64,000 nt of DNA, from the NCBI RefSeq assembly GCF_014873495.1, contig NZ_JADBGF010000001.1, forward strand, positions 9,796,001 through 9,860,000, written 5' to 3'. The position numbers were made by a program, and so were the translations under genes. Of this stretch, positions 34,424 to 43,677 are shown in pieces. This stretch comes from Streptomyces stelliscabiei (GTDB taxonomy: Bacteria > Actinomycetota > Actinomycetes > Streptomycetales > Streptomycetaceae). Positions within the stretch are counted from its first letter, which is position 1; the number at the start of each line of letters is the position of its first letter. The notes below the pieces were generated by a model that had not been told where the DNA came from, made no database searches, and was given only the letters and a program-made list of their open reading frames with translations.

Positions 34424-35455
34424 ATGGCAGCGAACCGCCGCCCCACCCTGGCCGATGTCGCCCGTGAAGTGGGCGTCAGCGCCAAGACCGTCTCCCGCGT
34501 ACTCAACGAGGACGGACCCGCCTCCGCCCAGACCCGCGAACAGGTGATGGCCGCCGTGGCCAAGCTGGGCTTCCAGCCGAACCTCATGGCCCGCAACATC
34601 CGTGTCGGCGGACCCGACACCACCGTCGGACTGGTCATCCCCGACCTCGGCAACCCCTTCTTCGGAGCCGTGGCCAGCAGCATCGAGGACACCGTCCGCG
34701 ACCGGGGCCTGACCCTGCTCATGGGGTCCTCCGCCGACGACCCCGGCCGTGAACGCGCCCTGACGGACAAGTTCCTCGCCCGGCGCATCAGCATCCTGAT
34801 GGTCGTGCCGTCCGTCGGCGCCGACCACTCCCATCTCAAGTCCCATCGCGCCGCCGGGCTGCCCGTCGTCTTCCTCGACCGCCCCGGAGCGGCCCTCGCC
34901 ACGGACCACGTCGTCAGCAGCAACCGCACGGGCGCCCACGACGGCGTCGCCCACCTGATCGCCCACGGCCACCGCCGCATCGGTTTCATCGGCGACCTCC
35001 CCACCAAGCTCTACACCCGCCGCGAGCGCCTGGCCGGCTACCGCTCGGCCCTGCAGGAAGCCGGCCTCCCCGCCGACCGTTCCCTGATCACCAACGCCCA
35101 CGACCAGCGCGGTGCCTCCGTCGCCACGTCCCAGCTCCTGGGCCTGGCCGATCCCCCCACCGCCCTGTTCGCCGGCAACAACATCGTCGCGCTGGGCATA
35201 GTGACCGAACTCGCCCGCACCGGCCGCAAGGACGTGGCGGTCGTCGCCTTCGACGACGTGGCCCTCGCGGACGCCCTCGAACCGGCCCTGACCGTCGTCG
35301 CCCAGAACCCCGAGGAGATCGGCAGAACCGCCGCGACCACCGCCCTGGCCCGCCTCGACGGCGACCGCACCCGCGCCCGCACCATCACGGTCCCCACCCG
35401 CCTCATCGTCCGCGGCTCGGGAGAACGCCCCGCACCGGCGCTGCAGGAGGCGTGA
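34424..35455 (+). CDS. LacI-family repressor of the fructan/fructose locus
   Basis: A 343-residue regulator: N-terminal helix-turn-helix PTLADVAREVGVSAKTVSRV with hinge VAKLGFQPNLMARNIRVGGP, followed by a sugar-binding core that includes VGLVIPDLGNPFFGAVASS and VAVVAFDDVALADALEPALT. It lies 78 bp after the importer ATPase gene. It is the only LacI protein in the window and the natural reader of the four 14-bp boxes at 29996-30025 and 31229-31258. Fructose or a phosphorylated derivative is the likely inducer. Confidence 0.9.
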   Translation: MAANRRPTLADVAREVGVSAKTVSRVLNEDGPASAQTREQVMAAVAKLGFQPNLMARNIRVGGPDTTVGLVIPDLGNPFFGAVASSIEDTVRDRGLTLLMGSSADDPGRERALTDKFLARRISILMVVPSVGADHSHLKSHRAAGLPVVFLDRPGAALATDHVVSSNRTGAHDGVAHLIAHGHRRIGFIGDLPTKLYTRRERLAGYRSALQEAGLPADRSLITNAHDQRGASVATSQLLGLADPPTALFAGNNIVALGIVTELARTGRKDVAVVAFDDVALADALEPALTVVAQNPEEIGRTAATTALARLDGDRTRARTITVPTRLIVRGSGERPAPALQEA

Positions 35456-36247
35456 CGGGGGGCCGACCCCGTCCCGGGCGAACGGGGAGAGTACGCCGGC
35501 GGGCCCGAACCTCCTGACCGGTGGCTTCGGCGTCCCGCGTCTTCGCGCCGCCCCTCCCGGCGACCACGTCCGCCTGCGCGGCGACCCCGACGAGCAGTGG
35601 GCCGGCGTGAAGAACACCCGCTGCCTGCACGTCATAGGCGGCAGGCACGGCCTGCAGATGCGCGGCGTGCCGGGCCGTCCCGACGCCGAGATCTGCCACC
35701 CACGCCCCGTCCGGGCCGCCCAGGCCTCCTTCTTCGATCCGACGATCGGTCAGATGGTCAACGTGGGCGCCGGTTTGAAGACATCGCGGTCATGCGGGCG
35801 GATCCATGCGGGAGTTCAGCCGCTTCTCCCACTCGCCGGCGCTTCCCGGATTCAGGGTGCGTGTGCGCCTTGGCTGCTCCGGCCGGCGCGACTTCGCGGG
35901 GTGACGTGCCTTCAACCGGCGTGTGTATTCACGCTGTTCACGCTGTGGCGGGGTACGAAATCGGGGATGATGATGCGATGAGTGGCGACATCGGGCACGG
36001 GCGGCCAGGCCCGAGAAACAATCCGAAGCGGCAGCGGCCGCTGAAGCGGGCGCGCGGTGGGGCGGCCGGTGGCGCTGCGGCTGGGGCTCGCGGAGCCGCC
36101 GCCGCGCCCACTCGGCACCTCGTCCGTTCGCCGGCCTTCGGTCTTCCAGCACAGCGCCACGAGGGCACGGGGCGAACGCCGTTGCGGCTGCGGTGACGCG
36201 AAACGAAGCCGGCTGTCTCAGCGCACGCAGAATACGGGGGAAGCACA
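35456..36247. other. 792 bp without a supported gene
   Basis: Open frames here are short or have shadow-like composition. A stretch at about 35600-35790 on the plus strand reads somewhat protein-like (RCLHVIGGRHGLQMRGV, ASFFDPTIGQMVNVGAG) but lacks a convincing start and context. I see no RNA gene or repeat. Confidence 0.5.
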
Positions 36248-36487
36248 GTGGCGGATGAGAAGAGCGGTGAGACACCTTCTCTGCATGGGCGTTCCCGGTC
36301 GAGCGCGCTCGGCCGCGCACCGACCGACACGACGGCCCGCGAACCGCTGCACGGCACCGGAGAGCCGGGCCGGAACCAGGCCCGTGCCCGACGCGCCAGA
36401 CTCGCCCGCCCGCGCGCCACTCTGTCGATCCGTCATTCCCTGTCGGCCTGTTCCAGGCCGCTCCTCAGCGCAAGGAAGTACTCGTGA
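36248..36487 (+). CDS. small basic ORF overlapping the kinase start
   Basis: A 79-residue, Arg/Ser-rich, disordered protein starting with GTG at 36248 behind a GGGGGAA. It is listed only because its stop (TGA 36485-36487) overlaps the GTG of the following kinase gene by four bases, the arrangement used for translational coupling. Composition is not clearly coding; it could be a leader or chance. Confidence 0.3.
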   Translation: MADEKSGETPSLHGRSRSSALGRAPTDTTAREPLHGTGEPGRNQARARRARLARPRATLSIRHSLSACSRPLLSARKYS

Positions 36488-38484
36488 GCGCAATCGGCCC
36501 CGGCGGAAGAGTCCAACCGGCCCGTCCCGGCGATCCCTCGCGCATAGGCCCCTACCGCATCGTCGGCCGTCTCGGCGCGGGCGGCATGGGCACGGTCCAC
36601 GCCGGAGTCACCCCCGACGGAACGCGCGTGGCGGTCAAGGTGATCCATCCCGAGCAGGCGCAGGAGCCGGAGTTCAGAGCCCGTTTCGCACGCGAGGTGG
36701 CCCTGTCCTCCCGTGTCACCGGCCCGTATCTGATTCCGTTGCTCGCCGCCGACACCGACGCGACGACTCCGTGGCTGGCCACCGCCTACGTCCCCGGCCC
36801 GACCCTGGATCAGCACGTGCACGAACGTGGGCCGCTCGCCGAAGGGAGCTTGTACGCTCTCGCGGCGGCCACCGCGCAGGCACTGGCCGCCATCCATGCC
36901 GCCGGCGTGGTGCACCGCGACGTGAAGCCTCAGAACGTCATTCTCACGCCCGCCGGTCCCCGCGTTCTGGACTTCGGCATCGCGCACGCCCTTGACGGCA
37001 CCAATGTCACCCGTACCGGAGTCATGACCGGGACACCGGGCTGGATCAGCCCCGAACAGTACCGGCAGGGCACCGCCGGCCCGGCGGGCGACGTGTTCGC
37101 CTGGGGAGCGCTTTTGGCCTACGCGGCGACGGGAAGGCTGCCCTTCGGCGTCGGGCCACCTGACGTGGTCGCCTTCCGCGTGATGTCGGGGGAACCGGAC
37201 CTGGACGGCGTCGCCGCCTCCCTGCGCCGGATCCTGGAGAAGGCGCTGTCGAAGGAACCGGAGGACCGTCCTCCGGCCGCCGAAGTGGCCCGGCTGTGCG
37301 AGGCGTCGCTGGCTTCCCAGGCGACTCAGATCGTGGGCGTCGACGCCCTGCCGACCCAGGCCGGGGACCTGGTCACCCCACTGTGGGAGATGCCGGCCGG
37401 AGACGACCCGTCATGGCAGGTGCCGCCGGGCCGGTCGGCGAAGCGACGGGTGGGCGCCGTGGTCGTGGCGGCGGCGGTGATCGGCGGCCTGGTCGGCGGA
37501 GTGACGGCCCTGATGCCCGACACCACCGACGGCGGGAAGCGCGTGGCGTCTTCTTCGCCCTCCGTGCCCGCCGAGTCCGGGACGCAGTCCGCGAACACCG
37601 ACAAGGCGGGTACCGCGGCGGAGCGGGGCAAGGTCGTGAGCGACGGCGCGGCGAGTGCGGTGAGCTGGGCGGAAGCCCGTACGGCTCAGGGGCAGGGTGA
37701 GCACGACGTGGCCCGGTCCGTACTGCACGACCAAAGTGTTCTGTCCGGGGAGATGAGCGACGTCCGGCTCTCCCCGGGGAGCGTGACGTTCCACGAGTCA
37801 CGCCGGGAGGTCTATTTCTCCTACAGCCTGGACACCGACGCGCACGGAACGTTGATCGCGGAGACCGAGATCGCCAGAGCGATGTGCCTCTCGTTGCGTG
37901 ATGTGGTGCTCAACGTCCACCCGGATCTGCCGTATCGCACCTACGTCACGGTGCGGGAGGAGGCGGGCCGCGACCCGCAGGTGACGTGGCAGGAGGACTT
38001 CGTGGCCGACGATCGGTGTCGGTCGGCCGCCGAGGACGGCACGGCGAAGAACGACGGCACCGAAGCGGAGTCGGAGTGGGAGCCGGACGACAGCGGCCTC
38101 GGGGCGGCGATGGTCCCCAGCACCGACGGCGACGAGATCCGGGTCGCGGACCGTGCCGCCAAGAAAATCATCGTGCGCAGCAACGAGATGCGCACGACGC
38201 TCGGCACCGGTCAGGTGCTCGGCCACGAAGAGATCATGGTGGGCTTCGACCCCGCGAACTCGGCCATGTACGTGTGGTCCGACTACCTGATGTGGAACCA
38301 GGAGCAGGTCGAGACGTGGGCCGACATGGCCGCGGGTGAGGCGTGCCGTGCCCTGGTGAACCAGAGGCGGAACGCGGGCTCCGGCTGGCTGTACACGCGC
38401 TACGCCGTGGCGGAGATCGGCGGGTCGGGCTACCTCATGATCCGTTGGGGCACGGCCACCGCGCTCGCCGACTGTCCCACCTGA
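36484..38484 (+). CDS. membrane Ser/Thr protein kinase (PknB-like) with extracytoplasmic domain
   Basis: A 666-residue protein. The cytoplasmic kinase domain (about 22-285) has the glycine loop LGAGGMG (30-36), Lys52, the catalytic HRDVKPQN (144-151) and DFG (163-165). A basic juxtamembrane stretch and one membrane segment (about 325-345) follow. The remaining about 320 residues are an outward-facing, Ser/Thr/Asp-rich region and a folded domain that resembles no sensor I know (no PASTA repeats). It probably phosphorylates cytoplasmic partners in response to an external signal. Start is GTG 36484. Confidence 0.9.
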   Translation: MSAIGPGGRVQPARPGDPSRIGPYRIVGRLGAGGMGTVHAGVTPDGTRVAVKVIHPEQAQEPEFRARFAREVALSSRVTGPYLIPLLAADTDATTPWLATAYVPGPTLDQHVHERGPLAEGSLYALAAATAQALAAIHAAGVVHRDVKPQNVILTPAGPRVLDFGIAHALDGTNVTRTGVMTGTPGWISPEQYRQGTAGPAGDVFAWGALLAYAATGRLPFGVGPPDVVAFRVMSGEPDLDGVAASLRRILEKALSKEPEDRPPAAEVARLCEASLASQATQIVGVDALPTQAGDLVTPLWEMPAGDDPSWQVPPGRSAKRRVGAVVVAAAVIGGLVGGVTALMPDTTDGGKRVASSSPSVPAESGTQSANTDKAGTAAERGKVVSDGAASAVSWAEARTAQGQGEHDVARSVLHDQSVLSGEMSDVRLSPGSVTFHESRREVYFSYSLDTDAHGTLIAETEIARAMCLSLRDVVLNVHPDLPYRTYVTVREEAGRDPQVTWQEDFVADDRCRSAAEDGTAKNDGTEAESEWEPDDSGLGAAMVPSTDGDEIRVADRAAKKIIVRSNEMRTTLGTGQVLGHEEIMVGFDPANSAMYVWSDYLMWNQEQVETWADMAAGEACRALVNQRRNAGSGWLYTRYAVAEIGGSGYLMIRWGTATALADCPT

Positions 38485-38508
38485 GCGAGAAGGGGGGCGG
38501 GACCGAGG

Positions 38509-38539
38509 TTGACCCTCGACATGGTCGAGGCACCAGAGT
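38509..38539 (+). promoter_or_regulatory. MerR-type self-promoter with inverted repeat in a 19-bp spacer
   Basis: TTGACC (38509-38514) and CAGAGT (38534-38539) are 19 bp apart, and the spacer carries the perfect dyad CCTCGAC-ATG-GTCGAGG (38514-38530). An in-frame GTG lies exactly eight bases after the -10, the same geometry as the promoter at 3833-3871. Confidence 0.7.
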
Positions 38540-38546
38540 CCCGGGT

Positions 38547-39644
38547 GTGGAGAGCGAGATGCGCAGCATTGGAGAAATGTCCCGGGACAGTGGGCTCGGG
38601 GTGAGTGCCCTGCGGTTCTACGACCGTGCCGGAGTGCTCATCCCGGCCTGGGTGGACCCGGTGAGCGGTTACCGCTGGTACGAACCCGACCAGCTCGAAG
38701 AGGCCCGGCTGCTGGCCCGGTTGCGTCGGGCGGGCATGCCCCTGGCCGACATCCGGCTCGTCCTGGCCGGCTGGCACGGCGCGGACACGGAACTGGTGCG
38801 CGGTCTCCTTCAGGCGCACCTGCGCCGTCTCGAACTGGGGCTGTCCGATGCCCGCAGCGAGTTCTCCACGCTCCGCGCTCTACTCGACCACAGGGAGACA
38901 ACCTCCATGACCTCGCTTCACACCACCACCGCCCGCTTCTCCGCGCCCGCGCAGGAGGTGGCCGCCGCGCTGGACGCGGTCCGTTTCGCCGCCGGTAACG
39001 ACGCGTCGCTGCCGATGCTCGGCGGGATCCTGTTCGACATCGAGGGAGAACTGCTCCACCTCGTGGCCACCGATCGCTACCGCATGGCGGTCGCGCAGGC
39101 ACGTACGACCGGGCACGGCGGACCTCGCACGCAGGTGGTCGTGCCTCTTCCGCTCGCCGACGCGATGCGGGCCCTGCTGACCGGCGAGGAGCCCGCGCGG
39201 CTCGTCGTGGACGGTGATCGCGTGACGCTCGAGACCGGGGATCGCCAGGCGGCCGGGCAGAGCCTCGGTGGCGAGTTCCCCGACTACCGTCGCCTTGTCC
39301 ACCTCCCGGCCGGTCGCCGGGCCCACGTCGAGACGGCGGCCTTCCGCCGGGCCCTGGAGACCGGCCCGGTCCGCGAGGGCGAGACACGTGAGCAGGACGG
39401 CGAGCCGTACGACCTGAGCGTGCTCCGGGTGGCGGAGGACGGGACCGTGATCGTCTGTGACGACCGTGACGACGACCAGGACAACGTGGCCGTCAACCGC
39501 GAGTTCCTGCTGCACGCGCTCACCGCCGGGGCCCGGGACGAGCTGATCCTGGAGCTGGGCGCGTCCACGGCGCCGCTCGCGATCCGCCGGCCCGACGACG
39601 AGCACGCCTTCTCGCTTCTGATGCCGGTCCGCTTGGAGGACTGA
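38547..39644 (+). CDS. MerR-family regulator fused to a DNA polymerase III beta (sliding clamp)-like domain
   Basis: A 365-residue protein. The N-terminal MerR helix-turn-helix and dimer helix cover about residues 5-110 (SIGEMSRDSGLGVSALRFYD, SGYRWYEPDQLEEARLLARL). The remainder resembles DnaN-type clamp domains: PAQEVAAALDAVRFAAGNDA, LLHLVATDRYRMAVAQARTT, SLGGEFPDYRRLVHLP and, at the end, a clamp-like strand FSLLMPVRLED. The clamp part presumably serves as a ligand-binding or oligomerisation module. GTG 38547 would be a leaderless start; ATG 38559, with GGAG six bases before it, is the alternative. The gene appears to control its own MerR-type promoter. Confidence 0.82.
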   Translation: MESEMRSIGEMSRDSGLGVSALRFYDRAGVLIPAWVDPVSGYRWYEPDQLEEARLLARLRRAGMPLADIRLVLAGWHGADTELVRGLLQAHLRRLELGLSDARSEFSTLRALLDHRETTSMTSLHTTTARFSAPAQEVAAALDAVRFAAGNDASLPMLGGILFDIEGELLHLVATDRYRMAVAQARTTGHGGPRTQVVVPLPLADAMRALLTGEEPARLVVDGDRVTLETGDRQAAGQSLGGEFPDYRRLVHLPAGRRAHVETAAFRRALETGPVREGETREQDGEPYDLSVLRVAEDGTVIVCDDRDDDQDNVAVNREFLLHALTAGARDELILELGASTAPLAIRRPDDEHAFSLLMPVRLED

Positions 39645-39999
39645 CTTCCCGCGTGACGCGTTCCGTTTCCGGCGGGCAACTGCGGTGGGGCGGGCGTGGG
39701 TGAACGCAAGGCACGCAAGTACCTCATATCGTTGCCGTTCCCGACTTGTCGGCCCAATGATCACTGCGGCACGGTAGGGGCCGATGAAGCGAGGACGGCG
39801 GTGGGGCCCGGGACGGCTCGGCCGGCGAACCGTGTGCACGGTTTCGGGGCACGCCCGGTCCGTCTCGGTGTCATCCCCTGCCGAGTGTCTTCGTCGTTGA
39901 CGTCGGTTCCTCGACCGTGAGTCGGGAGGAGCCGTATGGCCACAAGCCTTCGTCCTGCGCGCTCTCCCCATCCGTATCACTTCCTGCCGAGGACGACTG
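39645..39999. other. 355 bp without a supported gene
   Basis: I find no credible coding frame, repeat or RNA between the MerR-clamp gene and the DUF485-like gene. The promoter of the symporter pair must lie here. Confidence 0.5.
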
Positions 40000-40689
40000 A
40001 TGGATTCCCGCGATCTTTTTTCCGATCAAGACCCTCCCGCGGCTGCCGCGCTCTATCTCAGTGCGCTCGACCACGAACAGCACTACTCCGCCGCTGAGTT
40101 GCGGCAAGCCGTCTCCCGGGCCCAGGCGGCCACCGGCGGTCGGCCGGCCGAACTCGCGCGGCTGTACCGGCAGTCCACGCTCGGAGCCGACGCCTCCGAG
40201 TACGACGTCCGGGCCGGCCGAAGATCCTGGGCCCTCGACATGGCCCGGCACCTGGCACTGGACGAAGGCCGCCCCGCCGACGCCGAGCCTCCTGCGTGGG
40301 CGGCCTGGGAAGAACCGGTCACCGCCTTCCTCGCGGCGCCCCACACACCCTCGGCGTCCTCGTCCCGACACGCGGCCCCACCGTCGTACCCCGGCCCTCG
40401 ACAGACCACCGCGCTGCGTGAACTGCGTGCCGCACGCCGTCGCCCGGCGCGGGTCGCCGCCGCGGTCGTCATAGCCCAGATGGCAGGCGTCGTCCTGGCC
40501 AACGAGGCACCAGGTGTCATGGCGACCGCCTGGGCGGGACCCCTCAACATCGGGCTCACCCTGGTCCTGGCGCAAGTGGTGTGCACCGGCTGGGCGGTCC
40601 TCTGGTACGCACGGTATGCGCGAAGGCGTCTGGAGCCCCTCGTCGAGCGCCATCGGGCGTCCTTCCCGCACCTGGAGAGCCCCCGGTGA
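40000..40689 (+). CDS. DUF485-like membrane protein, symporter partner
   Basis: A 229-residue protein: a soluble, Ala/Arg-rich N-terminal part (about 1-140) and a C-terminal segment with two membrane helices (VAAAVVIAQMAGVVLANEAP, NIGLTLVLAQVVCTGWAVLW) followed by WYARYARRRLEPL. The helical part fits the small DUF485 proteins encoded next to acetate/monocarboxylate symporters. Its stop overlaps the symporter GTG by four bases, which supports joint function. The long N-terminal extension is unusual. Confidence 0.7.
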   Translation: MDSRDLFSDQDPPAAAALYLSALDHEQHYSAAELRQAVSRAQAATGGRPAELARLYRQSTLGADASEYDVRAGRRSWALDMARHLALDEGRPADAEPPAWAAWEEPVTAFLAAPHTPSASSSRHAAPPSYPGPRQTTALRELRAARRRPARVAAAVVIAQMAGVVLANEAPGVMATAWAGPLNIGLTLVLAQVVCTGWAVLWYARYARRRLEPLVERHRASFPHLESPR

Positions 40690-42344
40690 ACTCCCTCCTC
40701 GCGCTCTCCGACTTCGCGCGATCCGACTCCGCGCTCTCCGACTCCGGCGGCGCCTTTCCGCTTCTCGCCGTCTTCGGCCTCTGTGTCGTCTGTACGCTGC
40801 TCCTGTCGATCGGGTCGATCCTCCCCGAGAAGGACGAGCTGAGCGGCTTCTACCTCGGTCAGCGGCGGCTGCCGTCGGCCGTCAACGGGCTGGCCATCTT
40901 CGGCAGTTACATGTCCGCGGCAGGCATGCTGGGCAACCCCGGTCTGATCGCGCTCACCGGTTACGACGGCATCGCGTACGTGCTGGCACCCATGGTCGCC
41001 TGGTCCGTCCTGGTGCTGCTGGTCGCCGAGCCGTACCACAGCACCGCACGGTTCACCATCGGCGACTCCCTCGCCCTACGGCTGCACGCCCGGCCGGCGC
41101 ACCTGGCGGCCGGCGTCACGAGCGTGGTCGTCTGTCTGCTGTACCTGACCGCCCAACTCGTCGGCGCCGGAGCACTCGCGGCCACGGTCCTGGGCATCGA
41201 CGGAGACGGCGCCCAGCGGGTCGTCGTGGCCGGCCTCGGTCTTCTGATGGTCCTCTACGTCGTGATCGGCGGCATGCGCGCCGCGACCCTGGTCCAGGGC
41301 GTCAAAGCCGTAGTCCTGCTCGCCACAGGCCTGTTCGTCGTCCTGGCGGTGATGTCGGAGTTCGGCTGGAGCCCGGCACGCCTGCTGGACGCCGCCGTCC
41401 TGCGGAGCGGCTTCGGTGACGCCTTCCTGGAACCCGGCATCCGCTTCCACGACCGCACCAGCAGAATGGACTCGCTCAGCCTGCAGCTGGCGTTCGTGCT
41501 GGGAGCGGCCGCCCTGCCGCACGTCCTGATGCGGATCGGGACCGTGTCCAGCGGACGCAGAGCCCGCAGGTCGGCCGGGTGGGCAGCCTGCCTGGTCATC
41601 GTCTTCACCCTGTTCGAGGTGGTGACGGGTTTGGGCTCCGCGGCGCTGATCGGCTCGCAGAGCATCGCGGGTGACGCCACCTCCGGCAATACCGCCGTGC
41701 TCCTCCTCGCCGAGCGCCTGGGCGGGCCGGTCCTGCTCACCGTGGTCGCCTGCGTCGCGTTCGTCACGATCGTGGCCGTCGTCGCCGCTCTCACCCTCAC
41801 CGCGGCGGCGGCCCTGGCCCACGACGTCTACGGTGCGACGATCATGCGGGGCAGAGCGTCCGAGAAGAGCGAACTCGCCGTGGCGAGGTGGGGCGTCGGA
41901 CTGATCGGCGTCGCGGCGATCGCCCTGTCGATGCTCGCCCAGCACCTCAACATCGCCTTCCTGGTCAGCCTCGCCTTCGCCATCGCGGCATCCGCGATCC
42001 TGCCGGCACTGCTCTGCAACCTGTGGTGGAAGGGATTCACGACGCAGGGAGCGGTCTGGAGCATGTACGGCGGCCTTCTGGTCGCCGTGGTGCTGACGGC
42101 ACTGTCCCCGGCGGTCTCGGGCAATGCGACCGCCCTGCTGCCCGATGCCGACTTCGCGGTGTTCCCCTTGCGCAACCCCGGCCTCCTCTCCATTCCCGTG
42201 GGATTCCTGCTCGCCTGGACCGGCTCGGTACTCGACCGCCGACGACGAGGAGGGGGAGCGGACTACTCGGAGATGGAGATCCGCGTCCTCACCGGAACAG
42301 GCTCCGGACGCACCGGAACAGGCCCCGGCCGTCGCGGCGGTTGA
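40686..42344 (+). CDS. sodium:solute symporter (SSF family), ActP/MctC-like
   Basis: A 552-residue protein with about 13 membrane segments. SSF landmarks include ELSGFYLGQRRLPSAVNGLA, IFGSYMSAAGMLGNPGLIAL, TRARFTIGDS-like YHSTARFTIGDSLALRL and VVIGGMRAATLVQGVKAVVL. This fits the monocarboxylate branch (acetate, pyruvate, propionate); the substrate cannot be fixed. GTG 40686 overlaps the upstream gene. The C-terminal tail is Gly/Arg-rich. Confidence 0.87.
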   Translation: MNSLLALSDFARSDSALSDSGGAFPLLAVFGLCVVCTLLLSIGSILPEKDELSGFYLGQRRLPSAVNGLAIFGSYMSAAGMLGNPGLIALTGYDGIAYVLAPMVAWSVLVLLVAEPYHSTARFTIGDSLALRLHARPAHLAAGVTSVVVCLLYLTAQLVGAGALAATVLGIDGDGAQRVVVAGLGLLMVLYVVIGGMRAATLVQGVKAVVLLATGLFVVLAVMSEFGWSPARLLDAAVLRSGFGDAFLEPGIRFHDRTSRMDSLSLQLAFVLGAAALPHVLMRIGTVSSGRRARRSAGWAACLVIVFTLFEVVTGLGSAALIGSQSIAGDATSGNTAVLLLAERLGGPVLLTVVACVAFVTIVAVVAALTLTAAAALAHDVYGATIMRGRASEKSELAVARWGVGLIGVAAIALSMLAQHLNIAFLVSLAFAIAASAILPALLCNLWWKGFTTQGAVWSMYGGLLVAVVLTALSPAVSGNATALLPDADFAVFPLRNPGLLSIPVGFLLAWTGSVLDRRRRGGGADYSEMEIRVLTGTGSGRTGTGPGRRGG

Positions 42345-42492
42345 CCCCCGCCGGCGGACCACCTCGGCAGGGGCCGGCAGTCCGGACTCGGCGTAGAACG
42401 GCACCCCAGGCGCCTCCGGAGCCGCAAAAACCCGTTCGGCACCCGTCGAGATCGTGGCACCATGTGCGGCATGACGACGAACCGAAAGGTCC

Positions 42493-42900
42493 ATGCCGCG
42501 TAGACGGCCAGGACGAGTCCGGGTCGGCACTGCCCGTCTCCGGACAGCGGAAGCGAGGTCGGACATCGACGGCCTGTCCTCGCGTGCGCGGGCCGAGATC
42601 CTGCTCCTCGAACGTACGCGCAACTATTTGCGGCCAGGGGACGTCGGTGCTGCCGTGCGTCTGTGGAGGGACTACGTCCAGCGCCCCGAGCGGCAGCACT
42701 GGGCCGACCACGAATCGGGCAACGAGTACTGGGACTGCTGCGGTGATCCCCTCGAAGCCCGTGCTCTGCTCGCCACCGTGATGCGGGCGATGTCACCACG
42801 CAACGCGCGCGAGCTCAGGCAGGCTGTCGGCCGGTCCGACGCCGTCTGGTGCCGATCGTCGCCGCCGTACGACCTGGGCGAGAATCAGAGCGTCAGCTGA
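42493..42900 (+). CDS. conserved hypothetical protein
   Basis: A 135-residue, mainly helical, soluble protein (EILLLERTRNYLRPGDVGAA, VRLWRDYVQRPERQHW, GNEYWDCCGDPLEARALL). The Trp- and His-rich middle looks like real protein sequence, and GAAAGG precedes ATG 42493. Function unknown. Confidence 0.6.
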   Translation: MPRRRPGRVRVGTARLRTAEARSDIDGLSSRARAEILLLERTRNYLRPGDVGAAVRLWRDYVQRPERQHWADHESGNEYWDCCGDPLEARALLATVMRAMSPRNARELRQAVGRSDAVWCRSSPPYDLGENQSVS

Positions 42901-42911
42901 ACACCGGAGAC

Positions 42912-43664
42912 ATGACGACCGTGCCCCTCCCACGACACCGCATCCGGGGCTTGGCGTGGTCCGTGCCGGCCACGCTCGCCGTGGTGGTGGCCGCCGGCTG
43001 CCAGACCTCGTCGCCCGCGGCGAACAAGCCACCCGCGACGGACGGACCGGCGGTGTCGGGCACGACGTCCGAGGCCGGGAAGGCCTCTTCCCCAAGGGAA
43101 GAGGGCTGCCCGAGCACCCGCGCCTCCGGCCGGAAGGCGGGTCCGACCTCACCGCCGGCGGGGGTCTCCCGGCGGATGTTCCACGGTGTCGCCGTCCCCG
43201 CCTCCGCCACCCTGGGGCCGAGGAGGACGGCGGGGGACATCGCACGCTGCTACGCGCACGACTCCTCCGGCGCGCTTCTCGCCGCCGCACAGATCGGGGT
43301 CCGCTTCCCGCTGTCGACGCGATGGAGGACCGTGGTCGAGGAGCAGACCTACGGCGACGGGCGCGACGGCTACGTCCGCGCGCGCACCCGGCGGGAGGCG
43401 GAGGCCGGCGGGCCTCCCACGCCCGCGGCCGGAGAGCTGCTGCAACTGGCCGGGTTCCGGTTCGACAGCTACTCCGACCGGCGGGTCGTCGTCTCCCTGG
43501 CGTACCGGCAACCCGGTGGCGGCCTCATCGAGGCCGCCACCGTCACCATGGAGTGGCAGGGCGGAGCCGGCGGGGACTGGCGCTACGAGATTCCCCGGTC
43601 TCCCGGCCCGTACCAGAAGCTGAACAGCCTCAAGGGCTACGTCGCGTGGGGGGCACGGCGCTGA
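42912..43664 (+). CDS. secreted lipoprotein, unknown function
   Basis: A 250-residue protein with a signal peptide ending in a lipobox (VVVAAGC), a Ser/Pro-rich linker, and a folded domain containing LGPRRTAGDIARCYAHDSSG and LLAAAQIGVRFPLSTRW. That pattern resembles accessory proteins encoded near actinobacterial conjugative elements, but no conjugation genes are nearby. The preceding gene ends 11 bp upstream, so the two may be co-transcribed. Confidence 0.7.
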   Translation: MTTVPLPRHRIRGLAWSVPATLAVVVAAGCQTSSPAANKPPATDGPAVSGTTSEAGKASSPREEGCPSTRASGRKAGPTSPPAGVSRRMFHGVAVPASATLGPRRTAGDIARCYAHDSSGALLAAAQIGVRFPLSTRWRTVVEEQTYGDGRDGYVRARTRREAEAGGPPTPAAGELLQLAGFRFDSYSDRRVVVSLAYRQPGGGLIEAATVTMEWQGGAGGDWRYEIPRSPGPYQKLNSLKGYVAWGARR

Positions 43665-43677
43665 GCCCGCGCCCCCG

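Noticed and set aside
38343..38546. Long N-terminal extension of the MerR-clamp protein
   Set aside because: It overlaps the kinase 3' end in another frame, reads as Arg/Gly-rich shadow, and spans the MerR-type promoter.
40083..42623. Long minus-strand frames opposite the symporter genes
   Set aside because: Low-complexity, Gln/Asp/Gly-rich shadow composition typical of antisense frames in GC-rich DNA.
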